Shown here one piece after another: positions 48,426-58,162 of a stretch of 64,000 bases of DNA. Location: contig NC_081414.1 in NCBI RefSeq assembly GCF_030272615.1, positions 658,144,292-658,208,291 on the forward strand, in the 5' to 3' direction. The number at the start of each line of letters is the position of its first letter. Positions within the stretch are counted from its first letter, which is position 1. The stretch is from Cryptomeria japonica. Taxonomy: Eukaryota > Streptophyta > Pinopsida > Cupressales > Cupressaceae. A model generated the notes under the pieces. That model searched no databases. It saw nothing but the letters and a program-made list of their open reading frames with translations, and was not told where the DNA came from. The position numbers and the translations under genes were made by a program.

Positions 48426-48471
48426 AATCTGTTCTCAAAATTCGTGCAAAATCTGTAAAAAAAAATATTGT

Positions 48472-49342
48472 ACACCTAGTTAAGGGATTTTATAATGGAA
48501 CATGTTAAAGTCCACATGGTTAAGGGATTTTGAGTGGTAGTGGTTAGAAAGAAATAGAAAGATGATCTATTGGAGTAACTACTGATAGCTTGATCAAATC
48601 ACAATGAAAATCATACTCTATCCATACCGGTTGTGTTTGCTCTGCACAATATTGATTTTTTGCTTATACCTTTGGCTCTGCACTCGGCTCTGCTCCCCTT
48701 GTGTTCACATTTTTCCAAATCTATTTTCACATGCACAACACCCTCATCAAAAATGAATTAAGTGAATTTATTTCCCTTCAATGGTGGCACAAACTTTCCC
48801 TCTAAAAAATCTCATTCAAAATTTTGTTACCGCTCCATAAATTAATCTCCAGAAATCATTCCAGGAATATCAGTCAAGACAGTCATTTATGCTGATAAGT
48901 CCGTTGGTTGACAAAAAAAGACAGTCGATTTAACTGGATGTTAACTAGACGTTTCCTAGTTTGTCAGTTGAGAATCCTCTTATGTCAGTGTACCGATAAA
49001 ATTATGCATAGCCAGTTATCTCCAATATAACAGAGTATTAGCTACTTAGTTGATTATCCTCTTGGGTACCGATTTGTTCACTGCTTATTCAATTGACCTC
49101 CTGTGTGCCGATCTACTTGATGCATAGTCAGTCTATGCTCTGCTTACCCTGTCTACATACGGCTTAGTCAGTTAACCTTTGTATACTGGTATACTCACTA
49201 CTGATATGAATAAGAACTCTTGTTCTTTACCAGTTATCATTTACTTCTTTACTGATGAACTATGAAGACTTGGAAGATGATGTTGCCAACAATGACAACC
49301 ATATCATTCACCAGTCAAACAATATGTACCAAAATACCAACA
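48472..49342 (-). repeat. Truncated X-A 3' LTR (second copy)
   Basis: It matches 15563-16446, ending at CCAACA 49342, and lacks about the first 388 bp of the LTR. The polypurine tract (CCAAAGGAGAAGTT on the - strand) follows at 49343-49356. Confidence 0.85.
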
Positions 49343-49479
49343 AACTTCTCCTTTGGTATTGGTAGCAAACACTACAAAAATTTGTTGGTCCTAGCCCCTG
49401 TTTATGACCCTTGTTACTCACAATGTACAAATCTCCAAAACTCCCCCTTTTTCCATCAATGGCAAACACTATACAAAAT

Positions 49480-51976
49480 AATTTATCAAAGTAAAGCAAA
49501 AATCTCTTTGAAATTTTCTTGAGCTACTTTCAAAGAGGATTCCCATGAAGATTTTACCTATTTCATGGTGGTGAAGTATCCATGCAAAACTGCAATAAAA
49601 ACCTCCATATCATCGACTATCTTGCACTCAGGTTCACTTATGAGGTGTTCTGCTTCTTTAATATTCATTTGTATGAAAACAATAATTGGTACTAGATAGC
49701 ACTATAGCTCTAACAAACTAAGACCGCATTCGCCCTCTTCTTCTTTCAACCTTTTGATTTTATGATTCAGCAGTTTGACTTTGCCACTAAAATTTGATGT
49801 TGAATTTGTAAGAGGATTAAAAGAACTTATTAGATCTTGAATTTCCTTTTGAGTCTAATTTCTTTTATCTTCTAGATCTCTGATTAAATCGGTTAAAGTT
49901 GAAGATTTGACCAATAATTGGCCAATTTCCTGTAGTATATTTTTTACCTCTTATGTTCGGGTGGAGAGGGCAACTTTTCCAATTGATATTTGTTCCATTA
50001 GATTTTCTCCTCTCTTTGATTCATATTGCCTTACTGCAACCTTCTCCAGATCAGTTGCCTCTGAACCAATTATTGTTACAAGAGTACTCAATTGATCAAT
50101 GATGGGTGCATTATCATCAACTACAATATTAGGAATCAGTTCAGATAGAATTATCTTGGTAGAATTGATAATTCTTGCCTTCTTTTTCTTTGCTCTCAAT
50201 TTAGTCTTTTTAGCTTGAATATTTATTTTTTCTTAGACTTTCATCAATTTCTTGGGAGTCATTTTCTTTATATCAATGACTGATTCTCCCTCTTCTTCCT
50301 CCTTTGTTTCATCTTCCTTTTCTGCAGTTTCAACCTTTGAACTACCTACGGTGATGATTTTTACTTTCTTCTTTTAACTTTCCTTTTCTAAGTCTAACTT
50401 CCTCTTTGTCGGCGGAGTATCCATCATTGCTTTATATTCCTCTACTTTATTCTCTTCCTCTTTGCCTTCTTCTGATAGAATAGGATTCGGTGTCAATGAA
50501 GTTATGTGAGGTGTATCCTCATAAGGAATGTCTTGAATTATCACTTCATCTTGACCAGGAAGCTTAGTTTGATCAGCTTCCTTCACTGGTGTAGTGTGAA
50601 CCGATTTCTCGACATCCTTTGTCAGATTCGAGATGTCTGACACAATATTTCCTATGATCTCATCAACTGAGAAAAAATCAAAACCTTTAGTAGAGCCTTT
50701 TTCTTTACCTTTCCCTTTGTCAAGGACAGTTGCACTCTAATCCAATTTGTTTACCTTTTCTGTTTCTTCTTCATCTTTCTTTTGTTGACTCATGATTTTC
50801 TTCCACAAGGCAACATTTTCTTCATCTACCGCTTCAACTGTACCTATAGCTACTCTCCCTATTCTATTTCTTATCTTAAAATGTTGAATGCATTCTTAAG
50901 TTACTAGTGAAGCTTGATCAAGATCTAAATCATGTTTCACTTCCATAAGTGTTTTTATCCTATGCTCTTTCTCAATGGCTAGAGTTGTTTTCTATCTCCC
51001 TTCAATTTGATCCAACAAATCTAATGGAATTATTCCATATAATTCACTGGGAGTTCTAAAAAACTTGTGCAAGTTCCAGATCAAGGCTTCTTCAATTTTC
51101 CTTTTTTCATCTTCATTACAAAGGGAATATGTTTTCCCAACACCAGACAGACCTCCAAATTCTTTGATCCCATGGACCAATGCATCAACTGTTGGAGCTA
51201 TGTTTCTTCCACTTCTTCTAACCTCTTTAATTTCCACATTTGATTGAGTGTCAGTGTTATCACCCTCTTTTTCATCCTTTTTGGGCTTCTTTTCGGCCTT
51301 TGGGTCAACTTTTCCTTCACTCTTTTTCTTTCTGGTATAAGTTACTCCTGCCGACCTATCTTTACTTGGTGGAGATACAGGAGTGCCGATTTCCTTTTCT
51401 TTTGCATATGTTGTTGGCTTGGTAGTTGCAGTAACCTTGGGTTTTGTCTTTGACACTTTCTTCTTTTCACCTGTTAGTTATTCATCTTTAATGGGTTTGG
51501 AAACTATTTGTTCACTGGTATCGGTGGAGGTAGTGGCACTAGATGCTTCACCTCCATATTTTTTATCAAGAGTATCAATCATTCTTCTTACTTTTCTTTT
51601 CATGATTGGCACATGAAGTTCCTATTTTATTTTGGAGCTTGCCTCCTCACAAGTTTCAAATCTCTTTGCCTTGTGGTCTACTGGTTTGGAGAGTAGCATA
51701 TTTACATGAATTTTAACAATATTTGTTGCAACCTCATAACCCATAGGTGGAACCCAAAAGGTTCTGGGTTGAACCACTTGAAAGATGCAACAAGCTCTGT
51801 CTACAAGAAAGCAAATGTTGTCTTTGTACTTTTGCACTATATTGGTTGGTATTCTTTCCCTTTTGTGAATCCTGATTTGAAATTCCTTAAAATATCCCCA
51901 CATTGTTTCACCAAACCTATCTCCTAGATCCCTAATCATTTCACCTATTTGAACCATGATAGGTTTTTCTTCAGAC
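49480..51976 (-). pseudogene. X-A ORF2, C-terminal part (second copy)
   Basis: Frames at 51622-51987, 50992-51456, 50374-50643 and 49951-50199 repeat the protein order of 16580-19080: WSEEKPIMVQIGEMIRDLGD, the PPMGYEV block, the charged region, EFGGLSGVGKTYSLC, then acidic linkers and the C-terminal coiled coil. Here the first frame runs further (121 codons) because a stop in the other copy is absent. Up to 51976 it joins in phase with ORF2 at 53231 onward once the Tat LTR and one target duplication are set aside. Confidence 0.72.
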
Positions 51977-51981
51977 CATAC

Positions 51982-53230
51982 TATCATGCGTAAAATTCAT
52001 CTTAATCAAAATATCAATTAGAATCAAAAGGGAAATCATGAATCCCTATCTAATCAAAGAATTCTAACAAACAAACAATGAAATAACACAATCAAGCAAA
52101 ATAGGAATTATAAATGAAATCAATTAAAGACTCCCTATTCCGTGACTATGTATAACTTCCATTTCTCTTCTCTTCTCTATGGTATGATGTCTCTCAAATA
52201 TTGCACTGGTAACCTACAAGTGACACAAAGATTCAAAGTTCGTGATTATTGAGAATGGAGACTGAATGCTCAATTTATAGATTTTTGGAGAAGATTGATT
52301 GAAAGGTGGAATAAATTGATCAAGAGGTGGAACTCAGGTGAGCTCACATGAAAACTGATAGTTGAACTTAGGATTGTAGGAGTGAAACTCAATAAATTGA
52401 ATAGATTAACTAAGTTAACTGATTGAGAAAAAGTTGACTGAAGGAAGAAAAAGAATGATTGGAGGAAATTAAGAGGATGACAAAGAAAGCTTAATTTAGA
52501 AAAAGCTAACTGAAAGATGGAAATAGAGACTGGAGAGATAATCATTTAATTAATTGATTGATTGAATTAATTAATTTAGCATGTGCTTGCACTTAGACTT
52601 AGATTTTCAATTTAATCTTTGCATGATATTTATTCAAATAATTGAATTTATCTTAATTCAATTTAGCATTTGAATATATTTAGAACTTGACTTTGATTTT
52701 CAATTTGGTTTTTGAAATCATGGACATGTATTTGAATTTGGAAGAATTTAGAAGAAATAAGAAATTAAATGAAATTAGAATTTGCGGATTTGGAAATGGA
52801 AGAATTAATTAGTTAATTAAATAATTTAAAGAAACTATTTAATTATGTAGAATGGAATTTAATTAAATAATAAAGATTATTTGAATTAAAGTATTAAACC
52901 ACAATTAATTAAATAATTAAGATTTAGAAGAGGATTGAATGATTAGATGATTAGAGATAGAAATTAAGAATAGAATTATTTAAATAATAAAGATTATTTA
53001 AACTTGGGAATTAATTAGAAATAATTAAATAATAAATATTTAATTAACATTAGAACATAGTTAAAATGATTAAATGATGAAAGAATAGAAATAGAATAAT
53101 TAGTAAGATGACGAGCAAATATGAAATTAGAAGAATAAGATTAATTAACTTAATTAAAGAATTAAAGAATTATTTAATCAATTAAAAGAATAATTAGACA
53201 TGATCAATGAGACATTTTTAGGTGTCTACA
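51982..53230 (-). mobile_element. Solo Tat LTR inside X-A ORF2
   Basis: TGTAGACACC at 53230 to CATGATA at 51982 (- strand, 1249 bp), matching 19086-20346. Perfect flanking CATAC duplications stand at 51977-51981 and 53231-53235, and X-A ORF2 codons resume in phase on either side. The terminal ACA has become ATA, a different change from the other copy (ACG). It fits a solo LTR left by LTR-LTR recombination. Confidence 0.85.
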
Positions 53231-54030
53231 CATACTATATTACCCTTACCGGGAAAGAAGTTTTGCACGTAGAAAAATATACATACCAATAGTGACCCAT
53301 ATTTGAAAGATTGTTTTTTGTCCTTCTTGATTCTCTCTATGTTTACTAGAAATTGTCTTCTGGTCATCTCACAGATATCATATGAAGCATCTTCCTTGAT
53401 GATTCGATAAGCAGTATGTATGGCACCGATCGGTACACTATTTATCCGGCTTGATTGATAAACCCTGTAACCCAATACTGCAGAAGCAAATCTTACTTCA
53501 GCATCCTCAGTATGAGTGATTGGCATTGTTCTACTGTCACATTTGGATTTGGTTAACCTAGTGACTTCAATTGATGAAATTGTTCTTAGGGTTAATGCTT
53601 CACCAGTTGCACTAAACCTTGTAACTCTTTGAATCACATCCTTTGTGATCTTGATCGGTGCTTGAGTTTCCAGCCACAAGAATTGATCATGAACTCTACT
53701 CAATACATACCTAACCCAGTCGACATGAAACTGATCAGGAAAATCGACAGCATTAGACAAACCCTTGGTCTTCAGAGGTAGATATTCTACCTTTAACTGA
53801 TCATTAACACATAACCCATTAAATTCATTTTGAATGAATTTGTCTTCAAGTTCTTCGAGCTTGCAATGGATGTAGGAGTGAATGTCTTCAACAAATAATA
53901 CACCACAGGGTACAGATGATAAGACACCGGTCATGTTGATCTCACCGGCTTTCATTGGATGAAGCTTGAACTTGGGTTAGGGTTCTTTGATAGCTTCAAC
54001 CAACATGGGAGTCGATATTAGCATTGCCAT
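53231..54030 (-). pseudogene. X-A ORF2, conserved N-terminal domain
   Basis: I start at Met 54030 (MAMLISTPMLVEAIKEP); one TAA follows before the 245-codon open piece from 53955. The domain aligns over its length with X-B ORF2 residues 20-265. Shared blocks include FVEDIHSYIHCKLEELED, VRYVLSRVHDQFLWLE, YRIIKEDASYDICEMTRRQ and FKYGSLLVCIFFYVQNFFPG. DNA identity is low but the protein pattern is kept, which argues for past selection on the protein. It is cut at 53230 by the Tat LTR. Confidence 0.75.
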
Positions 54031-54640
54031 GATGACCTTCAAACACATTTCTCAAGCGAGGTTTAAATACCTTCTCCTCATAAATATCCAACACCAATAT
54101 CTTTACTTGAACTCTTCACGTAAATATTACTAACAAGTTTGCAATTGCCTTTGGTCGAACAAGAGCTCGAGACAGTTTACAAGAAATCAAGGTAAGTGAA
54201 ATGTATTAATATTTTCTTATTTATCCATTGAGATTTATCGGTGTTATGATACAACAGTTCGTTTTGAAACTTACAACTTGAGGTACATCGATTTACCCTT
54301 TATTGGTTGTTTGTTACCGATACTGATACACAAACAACTAACTCACAAGACATTTCTCAACCAAGAACTTTTAGGCTAACTTTTATGCATCTCGACTATA
54401 CAAATAAACATAACCTTATATTTGTTATGGGGATTCAAAAGTAATCTTACCATATGTGCTCCCCCTGAGCATCAGTATACCTAGTTAGAAGAGGAACTGT
54501 CATCACCAATGGATGATGACTTGGTTTTAGAATGACTTTCTCCTTCTTTTCTTTCTTCCTTCTTGATCCATGTCTTTTTCATTTCATTTCTCACTTCTTG
54601 AATTGTCTTCTTTCCTTTCAGGTCATTTTTCTATTTCTTC
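54031..54640 (-). other. Spacer between X-A ORF1 and ORF2
   Basis: It contains the purine tract CAGGGGGAGCACATATGG (- strand, 54463-54480), the counterpart of the X-B tract at 39876. The first part (54480-54640) still codes the Lys-rich C-terminus of ORF1 (EMKKTWIKKEE) in a shifted phase. Confidence 0.5.
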
Positions 54641-55880
54641 TTGCTAAACTCGTTCTTGTCTTCAGACCGGTTATAGGATCAGTTCCTACACTCTCTGGAT
54701 AAGTGACCGATCTTATGGCAATTAAAGAATGTCATATCAGCTATCCTCCATGGTCCTGAATTATTTCGCTGGCCCATTCTCATTCTACAATTTGCTGCAA
54801 CATGACCAAAATTACCACAAGTGGAACAGGCGGCATTGAATTGATTACTCCTTTTATTAGGACTAACCGGATTTAATGGTGATCTTAATACATTTGACTT
54901 GAACCTGCATTCTTCATATTTATGTCCAAACTTATTGCATGTAAAGCAATGTCCATTAAATCTTCTTCTATTTGACATACTACTAGATTGAGATCTACAC
55001 TCATAAGAAATGTGGCCATACTTATGATAGTTATGGCAGTAACCATCAAAGGTGAAAATATTATTTTGACTAACTGATTGGTTTCTACAGACATCAGACT
55101 TATGACCCGGTTTACCACAATGATTACAAGAAAATTTGGGAAACTTCATACCTTTCACTTCTGAATGATTCCTTCTATCATCTTTTATCTTTTTGGATTT
55201 AGATGATTCTCTGATTTCCATAGGACCTATACCGAAGTAACCAAGACCGGTCATTTCTTTTGTTCTTCTTTGAGCCTTCAACTGTTTATCTATCTTCTCA
55301 AAAAGTTCATTGAATTTGCTCAACTTCTCATTTCTCTCATTTTTAGCTTTCAACTCACTCTTGAGTTGTTCAATATCTTCTCCTTTTCTTCTGCGTTGAC
55401 ATGCAGATTCTTATGTATGTATTCATTCTCCTGAGTGAGAATTTGGATTTATTTATCTTTTTCAATCATGATTGCATCATTTTCTCTTAGGGAATCTTCA
55501 GCAAGCCTTTTGGCTCTTTCAAATTTTGGCAAAGCTTCTTCTGCATCTCTTTTTCTTTCATCAGCACTTCTACTAGCTTCTAGTAACTCAGTCATTCTCA
55601 AGGTCTGACTTTCATGTTCTCTTTTGAGATGTGTGATTTTTGTTGTCATATTCTTGTTCTTTTCCATTATTTCTGAGACTGCTTCTTAAGTTTCTTCAGA
55701 TCCACTTTGTTCATAGAGTCGATCTATGATGTCCTAACTCTCATTTAGTTGTTGAGCTAGTTCCTTTCTTTTTGCAAGATATTTTCTTAATCTCTCTTTT
55801 AGTTGAGCAATAATTTTATTTGCTTCATCAATTTGCTTTTGATACCGATATTCTTCCATAATCTTTTTCCTCAAGTTGTT
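54641..55880 (-). pseudogene. X-A ORF1: Gag-like coiled coil with five zinc knuckles
   Basis: The frames at 55734-55916 and 55449-55667 (same phase, one stop between) and 54679-55353 (shifted) make one protein. The first 180 residues are a charged coiled coil, for example EEYRYQKQIDEANKIIAQLK. Five knuckle positions follow: CNHCGKPGHKSDVC, CHNYHKYGHISYEC (second Cys lost), CFTCNKFGHKYEEC, CSTCGNFGHVAANC and FFNCHKIGHLSREC (first Cys lost). X-B has four. The apparent start at 55916 uses TTG inside the primer site, so a Met near 55861 (MEEYRY) is more likely. Confidence 0.78.
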
Positions 55881-55897
55881 AAGCTTCACTTCAGAGG

Positions 55898-55916
55898 ACC
55901 AGAGCTCTAATACCAA
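55898..55916 (-). other. Primer binding site of X-A
   Basis: On the - strand TTGGTATTAGAGCTCTGG follows the LTR after one base, as in X-B. One C to T change breaks the initiator-Met match TGGTATCAGAGC. Confidence 0.75.
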
Positions 55917-55917
55917 T

Positions 55918-57204
55918 TTTTAGTGCCAACCAATGCTAAGATGGGAGGGGTGACTCAAAATTTTACCAATTTTACACAATTAAAACTTTTAACTCAAGTT
56001 TGCACTTACTTAATATTCATCAATTCAAACAATTATTTCAGAATAATGTGCATGCATGGAAATATACATAGTGACACCAAAAGTTATCTCATGGAAACCC
56101 AAATGGGAGAAAACCACAGTGTGAGTAGGAACTCACAAAATTTGTACTCTTTTGAAGTACGCCCGATGAGGAGCCATCCTTGTTAGGAGATTACAAAGAC
56201 ACTATTAGGTGCCACCCGGTAAGGGGATTTTGATTAAGGCTTGGCAGTGCCTTTACCCAATTAAAGGTAGCCTTGTTAAAGGTCTTAGGCTCATCAATTA
56301 AAATGACACCCATTTAAGGGATTTTACAATAGGACCTATTAAAGTCCACCCGGATAAGGGATTTTGAGTTGCAGTGGTTAGAAAGAAACAAAAAGATGAT
56401 ATGTTAGAGTAGCTACTGATAGCTTGATCAGATCATAATGAAAATCATACTCTATCCATATCGGTTGTGCCTGCTCTGCACAACACCAATTTTCTGCTTA
56501 TACCTTCGGCTTTGCATTCTACCAGTTCTCTGACCCTTGGCTCTACACTTTTCTCTGCTCCCCCTGTGTTCACCTTTTTATGGATCTATTTTCACATGCA
56601 CAACACTCATAAAAAATGAATTAAGTGAATTTATTTCCCTTCAATTCTGGCGCAAACTTTCCCTTAAAAAATCTCATTCAAAATTTTGTTACCGTACCAT
56701 AAATTACTCTCCAAAAATCATTCCAGGAATATCGGTCAAGACAATTGTTCATGCCGATAAGTTTGCTAGTTGACTAGAAAAGACTGCTAGTTTAACTGGA
56801 TGTTAACTAGATGTTTCTTAGTCTGTCAGTTGAGACTCCTATTATGTCGATGTACCGACCAAATTCTGCATCATCAGTTATCTCCAGTATAACAGTCTAT
56901 TAGCTACTTAGTTGATTATCCTCCTATGTACCGATCTATTCACTTCTTAGTCAGTTGACCTCCTATATGTCGATCTACTCACTGCATAGTCGGTGTATAC
57001 TCTGCTTACCCTGTCTACATACTACTTAGCTGGTTAACCTTTGTATACCGATCTACTCACTACTGATATGAATAAGAACTCTTGTTCTTTACCAGTTATC
57101 CTTTACTTCTTTAATGATGGACTGTGAAGACTTTTGAGATAATGTTGCCAGCAATGACAACCATATCATTCACCGGTCATGCAAAATGTACCAAAATGCC
57201 AATA
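55918..57204 (-). repeat. 5' LTR of X-A
   Basis: It pairs with 15175-16446. Both end dinucleotides have changed (TTTTAG for TGTTAG, CCAATA for CCAACA). GTAGA at 57205-57209 is the target duplication. The copia-type stem-loop lies at 56091-56117. Confidence 0.88.
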
Positions 57205-57447
57205 GTAGATTGCTCCAATTGACTCACAGTCAGTTGATAATTGTGAAGTGTTGCACACAACTACAGAAAGGAAGTAAACTTAGAAAGGAGAAGTTTGTCC
57301 CTAATGTCTTTTTACAAATTAAAAATAAAAATTGTTTGAATATCATTATCAGGCACTAGAAAAGAAATTTGAGAATACAAATGCTTATATCTACAAACGA
57401 AATTGGTCACTTTTTCTTTAACCCCTTTTTTACAATGCGTTAAATCA
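57205..57447 (-). mobile_element. gypsy-1, right part
   Basis: After the X-A target duplication, the - strand phase of gypsy-1 Gag resumes (YQLTVSQLEQ leading into STPIALSDKG at 15174 and leftwards) with a TAG upstream. It is cut at 57447 by the copia-B LTR. AATCA at 57443-57447 should recur beyond the window if it is the copia-B target duplication. Confidence 0.6.
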
Positions 57448-57894
57448 TGTTGGATTTTGCCAAGATCAAGGGCACAATGAAAAGCATAAAAGAGACAGTA
57501 GAATGACAAGAACAAACTATATTCTCATCAATATACAAATGATCAACTGGATTAACCAATACAATGAATAGAGGCCTGCTTATATAGGCAAGGCCATATG
57601 GATGTATGAGCACACAAATATGACATGTGGCTTAATGAGAAACAAGGGTAGGTAAGAAATACTAAGGGTAGGTAGGAGAAATAATATAATAGTCCACAAG
57701 AGGTGGATGACCCACCGAATGTGGAGTGTAACAGCAAAATAAGACCACAAAAGGTGGAATTTCTCCTACAAGCTCTATCCCTAAGTGCACACTTCCCTAA
57801 GTGTCTCAATTCCAAATTACAATGAGATGCATTATCCTAAGTTAACTTAAGTAAGTGTAATAATATCCAAAATGAATATTTATTTACACCAACA
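57448..57894 (-). repeat. 3' LTR of copia-B
   Basis: On the - strand it starts TGTTGGTGTAAATA at 57894 and ends ATCCAACA at 57448 (447 bp). The first 270 bp in + orientation are nearly identical to 63731-64000. Confidence 0.93.
57580..57587 (-). promoter_or_regulatory. TATA box in the copia-B LTR
   Basis: CTATATAAGCAGG on the - strand, about 310 bp into the LTR, is the best core-promoter match. The 5' LTR has the same box at 63863-63870, which would drive the element's RNA. Confidence 0.55.
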
Positions 57895-57905
57895 CCCCCC
57901 CTTAA
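57895..57905 (-). other. Polypurine tract of copia-B
   Basis: CTTAAGGGGGGG directly before TGTTGGTG on the - strand, the same as in copia-A. Confidence 0.8.
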
Positions 57906-58162
57906 GTGCAACTTAGGGGAATGAAGACTCAAGTCAACAATGCAAGATGGGTCCCGGCTCATAGGCCATGATAGGTACCCATGTACAATATGCAAAGGCA
58001 AGCAAAACTATGCAATGCAATCTCTCACAAATGGAGAAAGGGAGAAAACCCAGTGGGAAAAAACTCCCCCGCAAAAGAGAGATGAATGTACAAAAGACTC
58101 TTAAAGAAGAAGGACAAAACCTCAAGGAGGAAAAAGTCCCCCCATAAGAGAGGAAGGAGAAG

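Larger units (their letters stand above)
19081..48471 (-). mobile_element. Tat-type Ty3/gypsy element with antisense PMD gene
   Basis: On the - strand this element runs leader (48471-45694), Gag, protease, G-patch linker, RT, RNase H, a second RNase H domain, integrase, a long spacer with an antisense plant mobile domain gene, polypurine tract and 3' LTR (20346-19086). Two RNase H domains and an antisense ORF before the 3' LTR are known features of the Tat lineage. It inserted into X-A ORF2: the target duplication CATAC is at 19081-19085, and the same five bases stand at 53231-53235 where X-A ORF2 resumes. No 5' LTR adjoins the leader. Two later insertions (21703-26065 and 37382-45189) interrupt it. 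Confidence 0.85.
48472..53230 (-). repeat. Second copy of 15563-20346 (X-A part plus Tat LTR)
   Basis: It begins within the X-A 3' LTR at the shared bases ACACC and runs parallel to 15563-20346 to the end of the Tat LTR. The two copies differ by scattered substitutions and small indels of a few percent by eye. To its right X-A ORF2 continues in phase. To its left is the Tat leader, with no 5' LTR between. See the findings for possible origins. Confidence 0.85.
15175..57204 (-). mobile_element. X-A: RT-less copia-like LTR element, interrupted by Tat
   Basis: Reading from 57204 leftwards on the - strand: 5' LTR (57204-55918), primer site, ORF1 (coiled coil plus zinc knuckles), ORF2 N-terminal part to 53231, an interruption, ORF2 C-terminal part, polypurine tract and 3' LTR (16446-15175). 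The flanking 5-bp duplication GTAGA is perfect (15170-15174 and 57205-57209), so these two LTRs belong to one insertion event. The element has no protease, integrase, RT or RNase H. It is related to X-B at 37382-45189 but clearly diverged. Confidence 0.82.
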
